A stretch of DNA of 64,000 nt from Psychroflexus montanilacus. Its GTDB lineage: Bacteria; Bacteroidota; Bacteroidia; Flavobacteriales; Flavobacteriaceae. Below the pieces are notes generated by a model that was not told the origin of the DNA, did not search any database, and saw only the letters and a program-made list of their open reading frames with translations. Shown here in pieces: positions 36,143-45,791 of the stretch (positions within the stretch are counted from its first letter, which is position 1; every line of letters starts with the position of its first letter). The translations under genes were made by a program, and so were the position numbers. The stretch covers positions 1 through 64,000 of the forward strand of contig NZ_JAIQZC010000003.1 in assembly GCF_020164535.1 (NCBI RefSeq), in the 5' to 3' direction.

Positions 36143-37053
36143 TATAAAGACATTTCCTGGAAATTCAGTATTGTTTTGAATCCTTTATTTGTGAAGTATT
36201 CTGAAGGATTTGACCTGCTTAGTACCATGATAAAATCACCACCCCAAGCTCCAAGGCTTTTGATCCCTCCTTTGAAATCAGAAAATAATCGAGTTTTAAT
36301 CGGTTCTACTTGAAGCACTTTTGAAAGAAGAGCTTCATGTTGGCTTATTAGATCTTCGGCCTCTTCTAGTGTCTTAACTTTCTGAAACTTCTCTGTGATC
36401 GAATTTACTTCTGAAATTAACCCTTTCAGATCTTTTGGTTTTACAGCTTTGTAATTCGAAATAGCATCCCTGCTGTTTTGTTTTTGCTCTAGATGCACAA
36501 AATAAATGAAAGCTTTTAAGTGTTCTGGAATTTTAGCTTCTTCTATTTTAGGGATTTGGTTATCGATTTGGTAAGTTAGCGCTGTTTTTGAATCTGCACA
36601 AGCAATATCATAACCGCTTCCACCAAAGGTTTTGCTTAATAAGTCATAAGGATTCACCTTTGCCCATTTGGCTAGATTGGCAATAAGTGTAGAAGATGTT
36701 CCTAGTCCCCAGTCCTTAGGAAATTCAAGGTGAGTTTTGAAATTGTAGTTTTGAGTAAATCCTTCAGAATTGAGCTGAAAAGCTTCTTTTAAAATTTGAA
36801 AAAGCCGTTTTTCAACATCGCTTTCACCTTCAAGTTCATAAGTGACCACTTTTTGAAGATCAAATTCAGTTTTCAGCCAGGCTTTGTTTTGATGATCATA
36901 GCTTAGCCATGTAGAAATTCCATCATGAGTTGGACTTACTTCTAGGTATTGACCATATTTACAAGGAATAGCTAGTGCCTTGGCTCCATCCAAAACCAAA
37001 TATTCACCTGTTAGAAGAAGTTTTCCGTGACTATAAAACTGCTGAGTTTTCAC
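36142..37053 (-). CDS. GYDIA family GHMP kinase
   Basis: 303-aa GHMP-fold kinase: N-terminal HGKLLLTGEYLVLDGAKALA, ATP-binding LGTSSTLIANLAKW (~118), the family-naming GYDIACA (~148) and a C-terminal glycine-rich GAWGGDFIMV (~275). Its start abuts the stop of HMG-CoA reductase, so both should serve the mevalonate route to isoprenoids, perhaps as mevalonate or phosphomevalonate kinase. The exact substrate is not shown by sequence. Confidence 0.85.
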   Translation of the reverse strand: MKTQQFYSHGKLLLTGEYLVLDGAKALAIPCKYGQYLEVSPTHDGISTWLSYDHQNKAWLKTEFDLQKVVTYELEGESDVEKRLFQILKEAFQLNSEGFTQNYNFKTHLEFPKDWGLGTSSTLIANLAKWAKVNPYDLLSKTFGGSGYDIACADSKTALTYQIDNQIPKIEEAKIPEHLKAFIYFVHLEQKQNSRDAISNYKAVKPKDLKGLISEVNSITEKFQKVKTLEEAEDLISQHEALLSKVLQVEPIKTRLFSDFKGGIKSLGAWGGDFIMVLSRSNPSEYFTNKGFKTILNFQEMSL

Positions 37054-38363
37054 TAAGCTCTCATTTTTTTAAGCAGATTAATTACTTCGGAATGTGTTAC
37101 CGTATGCGTTTTGAAATATTCCACAGCATCTGCTCTTTCGGTTTCGTTTGCTTCAAATTGGTTGAGAATATTCATCAGATGCATTTTCATATGACCTTTT
37201 TGAATTCCAGTAGTCACCAGCGAATTAACCGCTGCAAAATTTTGAGCAAGACCTGCAACTGCTGTAAGCCTCATTAGTTCCTCTGCTGAAGGATGATTGA
37301 GCATGGCTAAACATAACTTCACAAGAGGATGAAGGCTCGTTAGGCCGCCAATAGTACCAAGGGCTAAGGGAACTTCAATCCAAAATTTGAAATTGCCATC
37401 TTCTACCTTTACATGAGTAAGGCTGCTATACTGGCCTTTTCTCGAAGCATATGCGTGCACACCTGCTTCAATGGCTCTAAAGTCGTTTCCTGTTGCCAAA
37501 ACCACGGCATCAATGCCATTCATGATGCCTTTGTTATGAGTAACAGCTCGATAAGGTTCTATTTCCGCTATTTTAATTGCTTGTGAAAACTTGCGAACAA
37601 ACCGCTCAGCCTCTTCTTTGGTATCACCCAAGGCAGAAACTGGGCAGGAAACCTTTGCTCTTACCAGGCACTCTGGAACATAATTGGAAAGAATGCACAT
37701 AATGACTTCAGGATAGGTGTCTTCAGAAATAAACTCCTGATATGATCTTGCTTCAGCTTCCAAAGTGTGGCCAAATTGTTCCAAACACGAGTTGATGAAA
37801 TTTGCTCCCATGGCATCCACAGTTTCAAACGTACAGTAGAGCTGGTAATAATTCTTAAGGGAATCTGTTTTGTTGATGAGTTGGATGTCTTTTATTCCTC
37901 CGCCTCTCTTCTCCATGTTCTTAGTAATAGAAGCAGTCTCAGAGAAAAATTTCGATTTAACGGAGTTAAAAAATGCCTTCAGATGCTCAGGGTTTCCCTC
38001 AAAGTTGAAATGTACGTGTCCCACTTTAGTGGTTCCAAGAATTTCAGTTTTAAAGCCTCCTTTATCAAGCCAAAATTTCGCTGCTTTGCTGGCAGCGGCT
38101 ATCACAGAGCTTTCTTCTATGGCCATAGGGATAGCGTACAGCTTTCCATCTATCTCAAAATTGGGAGCTACTCCAAGCGGTAAATAATAATTGGAAATGG
38201 TATTTTCAGTAAACTCGTCGTGAAGCTTTTGAAGCGCTTCGTCAGAATTCCAGTATTGTTTAATTACGCTTTTAGCTTGTGGATAATTGGACAGATAATG
38301 GGTTGTAATCCAATCTATTTTTTCAAGTTTGGTCAACTTGGAGAAGCCAGAAATTTGAGACAT
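37053..38363 (-). CDS. mvaA: Hydroxymethylglutaryl-CoA reductase, class II type
   Basis: 436 aa. Class II HMGR motifs: ENTISNYYLPLGVAPNF (~53), AIPMAIEESSVIAAAS (~78, catalytic Glu), DAMGANFIN (~180), HNKGIMNGIDAVVLATGNDFRAIEAG (~262, Lys and Asp) and GTIGGLTSLHP (~335). It makes mevalonate from HMG-CoA; class II also includes degradative enzymes, but pairing with a GHMP kinase points to synthesis. A TATCTTTG box lies 25 bases upstream. Confidence 0.93.
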   Translation of the reverse strand: MSQISGFSKLTKLEKIDWITTHYLSNYPQAKSVIKQYWNSDEALQKLHDEFTENTISNYYLPLGVAPNFEIDGKLYAIPMAIEESSVIAAASKAAKFWLDKGGFKTEILGTTKVGHVHFNFEGNPEHLKAFFNSVKSKFFSETASITKNMEKRGGGIKDIQLINKTDSLKNYYQLYCTFETVDAMGANFINSCLEQFGHTLEAEARSYQEFISEDTYPEVIMCILSNYVPECLVRAKVSCPVSALGDTKEEAERFVRKFSQAIKIAEIEPYRAVTHNKGIMNGIDAVVLATGNDFRAIEAGVHAYASRKGQYSSLTHVKVEDGNFKFWIEVPLALGTIGGLTSLHPLVKLCLAMLNHPSAEELMRLTAVAGLAQNFAAVNSLVTTGIQKGHMKMHLMNILNQFEANETERADAVEYFKTHTVTHSEVINLLKKMRA

Positions 38364-38388
38364 TTGAATTCTTTAAAAAAATGAACTA

Positions 38389-38396
38389 CAAAGATA
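38389..38396 (-). promoter_or_regulatory. Candidate -7 box for the mevalonate gene pair
   Basis: TATCTTTG on the - strand, 25 bases before the mvaA ATG. Confidence 0.55.
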
Positions 38397-38566
38397 CACT
38401 TCATATCTTATCATGCACTTTGTGGATGGTATTCTATTTTAGAACTGTAGAATCGGCCGTAACTTGACTAAAGTCCTGCCAAATCTGTGTTTAATTGGAC
38501 TTTTAATAAAAAAAGTGAGTGTTTTTTGGTGTTTTTTTAGTAAAATTGACCTCCAAATTAAACACC

Positions 38567-40756
38567 ATGAAAAGCCCTAAAGTTATATTAAGTTTATTTG
38601 TCATTTTTTTGACCAGTTCACTAGTTTCATTACATGCCCAAACCAAGGATATTACTTTAGAAGAAATCTGGGGAGGAGAATTTAGTCAAGAGCGTATGCA
38701 AAATTTACAATCTTTAAAAGATGGTAAATCTTACATTGTTCAGGATTACGATAGGGCAAATCAAAATATGAAAGTTGAAATCTTCAGTTATGAAACTGGA
38801 GAAAAAACGGGAACCCTCATCAGCAGTAAATCAATACCTGGGTTATCAGTTTTTCAAACTTTTGAATTGAGTGAGGATGAGACCAAAGTCATCTTAGGAA
38901 CCGACGTGGAATCCATCTTCAGAAGATCTACAAGAGGTGTGTACTACGTTTACGATTTAGAAAGTGAGAATTTGATAAAAATCGATGATAATAAAATTCA
39001 ATCTCCTGCTTTTTCACCAAAAGGAGATAAAATAGCATTTGTTAAAGACAACAATATCTTTTATAAAGATCTAGAAACTAATTCAGTTGCAAAAGTTACT
39101 ACAGACGGTGTAAAGAATAAAATCATCAATGGGGTTACAGACTGGGTTTATGAAGAAGAATTTGGGTTCGTAAAAGCTTTTGAATGGAATCCCAGCGGTA
39201 CTAAAATTGCCTACTTAAAGTTTGATGAAAGCGAAGTGCCGGAATTCTCAATGGATTTGTATGGATCTTATGGCCAGGATTTGTATCCCTCTCAGGATGT
39301 TTTCAAATATCCAAAAGCTGGTGAAGATAATGCTGAAGTAAGTTTGCATCTTTTCGATTTGGATACGAAAAGCAATTCCAAAATAAACTTAGGTGAATAT
39401 GAGTACCTGCCAAGGTTGGAGTGGACTCAGGATGAAGACTTATTTAGCGTACAAAGTTTAAATAGATATCAGAATGAGCTAAAACTTTATCTGATCAACG
39501 CTGAGACCAAAGAGTCTAAGTTGGTGATTACAGAAAAGGACAATGCTTACGTAGATGTCACCAACGATTTGACATTTCTTAACAATAATAGTTTTATATG
39601 GACTAGCGAAAAGGATGGGTGGAAACATATCTATCATTATGCTGAAGATGGAAAACTAATCAATCAGGTGACCAGTGGCGCCTGGGAAGTGACCAATTTT
39701 TATGGCTTTGACAATAAGTCCGGACGGATTTATTTTCAAAGTACAGAAAATGGAAGTGTGAATAGAGATGTGTACTCTGTGCTTGCAAATGGAAAAAATA
39801 AATTGAGACTCACTCGAAGAACTGGAACTCACAGAGCAGATTTTAGTGCAGACTTCACCTATTTTGTCAACACATTTACAAACACCAAAACGCCACCAGT
39901 TTACACGCTCAACAAAGCAAGTAACGGCGAACTGGTAAGGGATATTAAGGATAATTCTGCTTTGCTCAATAAGCTTGAAAATTACAATTTGTCTCCAAAA
40001 GAACTGTCTACTATTGAAGTCAATGGCAACAAGTTGAACACATGGATGATAAAACCACCAAATTTTAATCCTGAAAACACCTACCCTTTACTAATGTTTC
40101 AATATTCTGGCCCAGGTTCTCAGTCGGTTTCCAATACTTTCTTTGGGACCAACGATTACTGGTATCAAATGCTTGCTCAACAAGGTTATATTGTAGCCTG
40201 TGTAGATGGAAGAGGAACAGGCTTTAAGGGAAGAGATTTCAAAAAAGTTACCCAAAAAGAGTTGGGTAAATTTGAACTTGAAGATCAAATTTCTGCAGCT
40301 AAATTATTTGGAGAAAGAGACTTTATAGATGCAGATAGAATTGGTATCTGGGGGTGGAGTTACGGCGGTTTTATGGCGTCTAATGCAATGTTCCAGGCCA
40401 ATGACGTGTTTAAGGCTGCTATCGCTGTGGCACCTGTGACCAGTTGGAGATTTTATGATACGGTTTACACCGAGCGTTACATGACTACACCACAGGAAAA
40501 TGCTTCTGGCTATGATGATAATTCACCTATAAGTCACGTCGATAAATTTGATAAAGGCAATTATCTTTTAGTTCATGGGAGTGCAGATGATAACGTGCAT
40601 GTTCAAAATACCATGCAACTCATAGAGGCATTAGTGCAAGCCAACAAACAATTTGACTGGAGAATTTATCCAGACAAGAATCATGGAATTTACGGAGGAA
40701 ATACACGATTACACTTGTACACTCTGATGACTAAATTTATTAAAGAAAACCTATAA
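38567..40756 (+). CDS. Dipeptidyl-peptidase IV-like S9B peptidase
   Basis: 729 aa from the ATG at 38567, giving a signal peptide (cleavage after SLHAQ). An eight-bladed DPP-IV propeller region (~80-440), with the Glu motif DWVYEEEFGF (~200) that anchors the peptide N-terminus, precedes the hydrolase domain with triad GWSYGGFMAS (~594), SADDNVH (~671) and KNHGIYGG (~705). It removes X-Pro dipeptides in the periplasm. The POT peptide transporter starts 5 bp downstream, so hydrolysis and uptake are coupled. Confidence 0.93.
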   Translation: MKSPKVILSLFVIFLTSSLVSLHAQTKDITLEEIWGGEFSQERMQNLQSLKDGKSYIVQDYDRANQNMKVEIFSYETGEKTGTLISSKSIPGLSVFQTFELSEDETKVILGTDVESIFRRSTRGVYYVYDLESENLIKIDDNKIQSPAFSPKGDKIAFVKDNNIFYKDLETNSVAKVTTDGVKNKIINGVTDWVYEEEFGFVKAFEWNPSGTKIAYLKFDESEVPEFSMDLYGSYGQDLYPSQDVFKYPKAGEDNAEVSLHLFDLDTKSNSKINLGEYEYLPRLEWTQDEDLFSVQSLNRYQNELKLYLINAETKESKLVITEKDNAYVDVTNDLTFLNNNSFIWTSEKDGWKHIYHYAEDGKLINQVTSGAWEVTNFYGFDNKSGRIYFQSTENGSVNRDVYSVLANGKNKLRLTRRTGTHRADFSADFTYFVNTFTNTKTPPVYTLNKASNGELVRDIKDNSALLNKLENYNLSPKELSTIEVNGNKLNTWMIKPPNFNPENTYPLLMFQYSGPGSQSVSNTFFGTNDYWYQMLAQQGYIVACVDGRGTGFKGRDFKKVTQKELGKFELEDQISAAKLFGERDFIDADRIGIWGWSYGGFMASNAMFQANDVFKAAIAVAPVTSWRFYDTVYTERYMTTPQENASGYDDNSPISHVDKFDKGNYLLVHGSADDNVHVQNTMQLIEALVQANKQFDWRIYPDKNHGIYGGNTRLHLYTLMTKFIKENL

Positions 40757-40761
40757 CCTTT

Positions 40762-42666
40762 ATGGAAGCCACAGTAAAACCAGCCCATCAAAAAGAATTA
40801 TTTGGCCATCCAGCAGGTCTTTATATTTTATTTTTTACAGAATTATGGGAGCGCTTTTCCTATTATGGGATGCGAGCCATACTAACTTTGTATATGCTTG
40901 CTAAAGTAAGCTCCGACAATCCTGGTCTGGGCTGGGAAGAAGGTAAAGCGCTTGCCACTTACGGATGGTATACCATGCTTGTTTATGTGGTTTCTATTCC
41001 AGGTGGAATTATAGCCGATAAAATATTAGGGCAGAAAATGTCAGTCATGATTGGGGGTTGGCTTTTGGTAGCAGGACACGGAGTATTATCTATAGAACAG
41101 GATTGGGCCTTTTTTGGAGGGCTCTTACTTATTGTACTTGGTGTTGGTATGTTGAAGCCAAATATTTCTACGATGGTAGGTGGTCTTTATAAGGAAGGCG
41201 ATCCAAGACGGGACAAGGGATTTTCTATTTTCTATATAGGAATAAATGTAGGTGCTGCTGTAGCAGCTATACTGGTTGGCCTTGTTGCTAAAGAATACGG
41301 TTGGCATTATGGATTTGGTTTAGCGGCTATAGGTATGGTTTTAGGACAACTGGTCTACATTTTTGGACAAAGGTATCTTACTCACGTTGGAAATAAACCT
41401 AGTAGTTTGATGAATACTGATGAACCATCGGTATCCATCAAAGAGATTTTTCAAAGAATGCTGTCTACCAAGAAATCGCTGGCCGTATTAGTCTTACTCA
41501 TTGCGCTTTCGTTTGTAATTCCTATTCAGTTTATGGAAACTGAAGTTTCTGCATACATCATCTTTTTTATTTTCCTTTCGGTTGTTGTAGGATTTATGAT
41601 GACGGTTTACGAAGATTTGAGCGGTAAAGTGGAGAAGGACAGATTCATTGTGTTATTGCTTTCTTTCTTAATTGTCATTGTATTTTGGGGTGCCTTCGAA
41701 CAAGCCGGTGGTTTATTGAATATCTATGCCGAACAGAAAACAGATCGATTTATAAGTGGCTGGGAAGTACCAGCAGCTTTTCTTCAGTCTCTTAACCCTA
41801 CCTATATCATTATTTTTGGTATTCCTTTAGCAGGATTTTGGGCTTGGATGAAACGTCGCGGTAAGGAAGCGTCCTCTATTTTTAAAATGGCGATGGGGGT
41901 CATTATCATGGGGCTGGGATTTGTCTTTATGGTATTTGCTACTATGGATTATGATGCGAATGGCGAAGCTGCAATTTACTGGCTTATTTTTGCTTATCTA
42001 CTTCACACCATCGGTGAGCTTTCCGCTTCTCCAGTAGCCTTGTCGTTTATTACAAAATTGGCACCATTGCGTTATGGCGCCTTAATGATGGGGCTCTATT
42101 TTGCAGCTACAGGCTTAGGGAATAAGGTGGCTGGAATCATAGGAGAGTCTTCTCAGGCAAAGCGTATTGTGATAGAGCTCAATGCAAACCAAGAACAATT
42201 ATCACGATTTTTTGAAAATGATGCTGCAGAAGAAGCTTTCGAAAACAATAAGGCCTTCACTATTGAAACTCAATTGTACACCAATTCTACTGGTGAAGTT
42301 GTTTTTGAAGAGGTAAATACTGAGGAAAACATCAATTCTATCTTTAATTATGAAGGAGAAGACTCTCAAAAAGAATTAATAGACAGGATTGAACCCTACA
42401 ATTCTTCGGTCGATGATAAACTATTGACGTATTTGAAATTTGATTACAAGGACGGTAGGTATTTAGGTAGAGTAGATGTGGATCAGTTTCAAACCGATTT
42501 AGAATTTAAAACTTTTGCAGGAATTATTGCCTTTACTGTTGCTTTTGGTATATTGGTAATACTATTGCTTAAACCTCTAAAGCGCTTAACTCATGGAGCC
42601 GAAGAAAAAGAAATCGAAGGTCTGGAAGCAGAAGGCTTTGAGCTTGCAGACGACGAAGTAAAATAA
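40762..42666 (+). CDS. POT family proton-dependent peptide transporter
   Basis: 634-aa MFS protein, longer than the usual ~500. The signature ELWERFSYYGMRAIL (~30) carries the ExxERF proton site; the second POT motif FSIFYIGINVGA (~155) is present. About 12-14 helices. A soluble, acidic insertion (~470-585) before the final helix explains the extra length and is seen in other Bacteroidota POT proteins. It imports di/tripeptides. The preceding DPP-IV gene would supply dipeptides. Confidence 0.92.
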   Translation: MEATVKPAHQKELFGHPAGLYILFFTELWERFSYYGMRAILTLYMLAKVSSDNPGLGWEEGKALATYGWYTMLVYVVSIPGGIIADKILGQKMSVMIGGWLLVAGHGVLSIEQDWAFFGGLLLIVLGVGMLKPNISTMVGGLYKEGDPRRDKGFSIFYIGINVGAAVAAILVGLVAKEYGWHYGFGLAAIGMVLGQLVYIFGQRYLTHVGNKPSSLMNTDEPSVSIKEIFQRMLSTKKSLAVLVLLIALSFVIPIQFMETEVSAYIIFFIFLSVVVGFMMTVYEDLSGKVEKDRFIVLLLSFLIVIVFWGAFEQAGGLLNIYAEQKTDRFISGWEVPAAFLQSLNPTYIIIFGIPLAGFWAWMKRRGKEASSIFKMAMGVIIMGLGFVFMVFATMDYDANGEAAIYWLIFAYLLHTIGELSASPVALSFITKLAPLRYGALMMGLYFAATGLGNKVAGIIGESSQAKRIVIELNANQEQLSRFFENDAAEEAFENNKAFTIETQLYTNSTGEVVFEEVNTEENINSIFNYEGEDSQKELIDRIEPYNSSVDDKLLTYLKFDYKDGRYLGRVDVDQFQTDLEFKTFAGIIAFTVAFGILVILLLKPLKRLTHGAEEKEIEGLEAEGFELADDEVK

Positions 42667-42671
42667 CCACT

Positions 42672-43211
42672 ATGAAGTATCTACATTTAGTTTTAATGCT
42701 GTTTATAATCAATTCTATTCATGCTCAGATTGAATGGATGACTATGAATGAAGCTTTGGAAGCCCAGCAAAAGAAGCCTAAAAAAATATTTGCAGATATT
42801 TATACCGATTGGTGTGGCCCTTGCAAGCAGATGGATAAAAACACCTTTTCGAATCCGGATTTAATCAAATATGTAAATAAACACTATTATCCAGTCAAGT
42901 TCAATGCTGAAGGGACAGAAAAAGTGACCTATCAGGATTTCGATTATACCAACCCAAATTATAAACCAGATCGGAAAGGAAAGCGAAATGCTCAGCACTT
43001 CTTTGCACATGCTTTAAAAGTCAATGCCTATCCTACAGTTGTTTTTTTTGATGAAGAGTCTAATGTTATATCTCCAGTTGTAGGGTACAGAACGGCAGAG
43101 CAACTTGAGATTTATCTTAAGATGATTGCTACAGACGCTTATAAAGAGCTTAATACTCAAGAAGCATGGCAGGAATATCAATCAGATTTTGAAGGAACTT
43201 TCAAAAACTAG
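42672..43211 (+). CDS. Secreted thioredoxin-like protein (WCGPC)
   Basis: 179 aa with signal peptide (cleavage after SIHAQ). Thioredoxin_7-like fold with the redox site TDWCGPCKQMDKNTF (~46) and a cis-Pro region NAYPTVVFFDEES (~118). It is likely a periplasmic disulfide reductase. It starts 5 bp after the POT transporter and ends overlapping the convergent comEC stop by 4 bp. Confidence 0.9.
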   Translation: MKYLHLVLMLFIINSIHAQIEWMTMNEALEAQQKKPKKIFADIYTDWCGPCKQMDKNTFSNPDLIKYVNKHYYPVKFNAEGTEKVTYQDFDYTNPNYKPDRKGKRNAQHFFAHALKVNAYPTVVFFDEESNVISPVVGYRTAEQLEIYLKMIATDAYKELNTQEAWQEYQSDFEGTFKN

Positions 43212-45271
43212 TCTTTAGGAAAAATAAAGGCCCCATTTTCCCAGGTGGAGTGAAATTTCACATTGAATGTCCTAGCGGTATTTTGCCAGCGTTCTACATC
43301 AGACTTGTAATTACTTCCATCGGCAATGATCTGCTTAGGTTTTATTTCTGAAATAACTCTATCCAAATTGATATTTGGTGAATTTTTGAGAAGAACATAA
43401 TAGGGCTCAAAGCCTTGCTTTGGGTAGACTGCTGTACTATCCAAGACAAAAAAAGCTCTGTGCTCATTAAATTTATAAATTGATTTAAAGCCTTTTAGCT
43501 CAACAGTGTCAACTCCTTTAAGGGTTTTATAATTCTTGATATGATAAATTCCCATAATAGAATCTTTAGGATAAGTTTTATCACTGTACAAATTCAGAAA
43601 AGAACCATTCAAAATTCCTAGTTGAGAGGTTCTATAGGTTTGAAAGATAACGTGTTCTTTCTGTTGAAGTTGATTACGAAATTCTAAATGAGTTATTACT
43701 ATTACAGCAAGTAGAGACAAGTTCAGAAGAGAATAGCTTAGTAATTTTCGTCTCGAATTCCAGAGGATTAGACTAAAAAGTAAGAGTATGCTAGTGATGA
43801 GCATTGATTTTGTAAAGTAAATGTCTGAAAAAACAAGATCTTCTTTGGAGGAAATCCAATTGACAATGGCCAATAACAGATCTAACAGATATCCATATAG
43901 TGAACTTAAAAAGTCAGGTAGACTATCTGTAAGACTCAACAAAATCATCAAAATACCACCTCCTAAAAGAATCCCTAGCCCTGGTAGAATTAACAAATTA
44001 CTTAAGATAAACAAGCCAGGGAACTGATGAAAATAGTAAAGGCTTAGTGGCAAAACACCTAGCTGAGCGGTAATAGTCACTGTTATAATGTCCCATATCT
44101 TTCTATCCAGCCAAAATTTAGGTCGGTAAATTTTTGAAAGCCTAGATTGTAGAGTGACGATACTCACCACGGCTAAGTAGCTTAATTGGAAACCCACCTG
44201 GAAGATAAAATAAGGGTTAAACATCAACAGGAATACTGCAGACATGGCTAAAGTATTTATCGCGCTGGTTTTTCGTCTGTTATTGAGAGCAAAGCTCAAG
44301 AAAGAGAACATGACAGCAGCCCTCAAAACAGAAGGCGAGAAGCCGGCCAGAGTTGCAAACCCCCAAATTCCAACTAATACGAAACCACCCCGGTAGAACC
44401 TGCCGTGTTTAAACCTAAGAAACCCTCTTGACAAAAAGCGTAAAATAATAAGTATAATCCCTACATGTAAGCCAGAAACTGCCAGAATGTGAACTACCCC
44501 AGCTTTGGAAAATCTATCATAGGTTTCTGGGTCTATATCTTGTTTTTGACCAAGAAGAAGAGCCTGTATGATGCCCATTTGTTCTTTGGTAAAATTGTGA
44601 TTTTGTAACGACTCCTTTATGTTTTGTCTGGCTTTCTCTCCCAGGCCTACAAAACTGAACACAGCCTGTTTTTCAACCACAATTTCATGTATTTTTGAGT
44701 CGATGACATGGCTCATCTGTTGCGTTGCCATATAATCTTTGTAATTAAACTGCTGAGGATTTTGGGGATCTTGAAATGCTTTTAGTTGACCAAAACCTGA
44801 TAGTTTGGAGTTTGATTTTATCGGTGTTCCTGAAGACACAGGAATTTGAAACAAAACTTTGCCACTCACCGCTTGTCCGTTTAAGGATTGTAAATCAACT
44901 TCAAATTTGTCTTTATAAGCATTTGGCTTAAGTGTTTTTACAACTTTTCCTTCAAAACTGATGTACTCGTCCTGTAATAAAACCTTTGGTAATTTGTGAG
45001 TAAAATGTGCCTTCTGGTGTTTTGGTAAATGTGTTTTGGTTTTAATGAGGCCTAAGCTACAAACCAATAAAAGGGCAATACTTGAAAATACTAATTTCAA
45101 TTTTGAATGCGATCTAGACATCAAAAATGAAATAATAAAGAGAACAAAGAGAGATAAACTTAAATAGAAATAAACTGAATAAGTAAACCCAAAATCTGTG
45201 AATCCTAACCAAATTCCAATGAAGAATACTATACACACTTGCAGTAAAGAAAGGTTAGCATACTTCATCAT
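43208..45271 (-). CDS. comEC: ComEC/Rec2-type DNA uptake channel protein
   Basis: 687-aa polytopic protein. N-terminal helices and a DUF4131/OB-like segment (~30-200), then the Competence domain with HILAVSGLHVGIILIILRFLS (~260) and GFSPSVLRAAVMFSF (~320). The C-terminal beta-lactamase-like nuclease domain of full ComEC is missing; only ~150 residues follow the last helices and lack HxHxDH. This shorter form is common in Bacteroidota. It transports single-stranded DNA. Encoded 13 bp after the NlpC/P60 gene. Confidence 0.88.
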   Translation of the reverse strand: MMKYANLSLLQVCIVFFIGIWLGFTDFGFTYSVYFYLSLSLFVLFIISFLMSRSHSKLKLVFSSIALLLVCSLGLIKTKTHLPKHQKAHFTHKLPKVLLQDEYISFEGKVVKTLKPNAYKDKFEVDLQSLNGQAVSGKVLFQIPVSSGTPIKSNSKLSGFGQLKAFQDPQNPQQFNYKDYMATQQMSHVIDSKIHEIVVEKQAVFSFVGLGEKARQNIKESLQNHNFTKEQMGIIQALLLGQKQDIDPETYDRFSKAGVVHILAVSGLHVGIILIILRFLSRGFLRFKHGRFYRGGFVLVGIWGFATLAGFSPSVLRAAVMFSFLSFALNNRRKTSAINTLAMSAVFLLMFNPYFIFQVGFQLSYLAVVSIVTLQSRLSKIYRPKFWLDRKIWDIITVTITAQLGVLPLSLYYFHQFPGLFILSNLLILPGLGILLGGGILMILLSLTDSLPDFLSSLYGYLLDLLLAIVNWISSKEDLVFSDIYFTKSMLITSILLLFSLILWNSRRKLLSYSLLNLSLLAVIVITHLEFRNQLQQKEHVIFQTYRTSQLGILNGSFLNLYSDKTYPKDSIMGIYHIKNYKTLKGVDTVELKGFKSIYKFNEHRAFFVLDSTAVYPKQGFEPYYVLLKNSPNINLDRVISEIKPKQIIADGSNYKSDVERWQNTARTFNVKFHSTWENGAFIFPKD

Positions 45272-45284
45272 ATGTAAGTCTAGA

Positions 45285-45791
45285 TTAATAAATCACTCGC
45301 CTGCTTTTTACGTAATTTTTTTTCCAATAGGGATTGTTGATAGAAGAAATCATGACACCCTGAGACGTACTTGAATGAATAAAATCAATGGTTTTATTAG
45401 TTTTGTTTACAACCAGTCCTACATGATTTACCCTTCCGCCTCTTTTGGAAGTTCTAAAGAAAATAAGATCTCCTTCTTCAACTTGTTTCAGCTTTACCTT
45501 GTCTCCAATTTTTGACATTTGCCGGGTTGTTCTTGGTAATTCAATACCGTATCTTGAAAAAGAAAGCTGTAATAATCCAGAACAATCCATTCCAGACGGA
45601 GCCATTCCTCCATATTTGTATGGAGTTCCGAGATAAGTCTTTGAATAATTGACAATACTTGTAACTTTATTTGCTCTCTCAATTTCGGCCTGCTTTGCTT
45701 TTTTGGAACCACCGCAGGATATAAGTACTAAAGCAAAGGCACAAAAAAGTAAATTAAAGTATCTTCTTTTAAGACTATTAGTTATTGCCAA
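45285..45791 (-). CDS. NlpC/P60 (C40) murein hydrolase lipoprotein
   Basis: 168 aa. Lipoprotein signal (ALVLISCGG, lipobox LISC). The C40 catalytic set is complete: Cys in GMDCSGLLQLSF (~68), His in GGRVNHVGLVV (~119) and the polar DFIHSS (~135). It cleaves gamma-D-Glu-diaminopimelate bonds in the cell wall. Its start overlaps the wzc stop by 10 bp, so it is co-expressed with capsule genes. Confidence 0.9.
   Translation of the reverse strand: MAITNSLKRRYFNLLFCAFALVLISCGGSKKAKQAEIERANKVTSIVNYSKTYLGTPYKYGGMAPSGMDCSGLLQLSFSRYGIELPRTTRQMSKIGDKVKLKQVEEGDLIFFRTSKRGGRVNHVGLVVNKTNKTIDFIHSSTSQGVMISSINNPYWKKNYVKSRRVIY

Noticed and set aside
43208-45271. comEC as a truncated pseudogene because it lacks the nuclease domain
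   Set aside because: The Competence domain is complete and the shorter form is usual in Bacteroidota.
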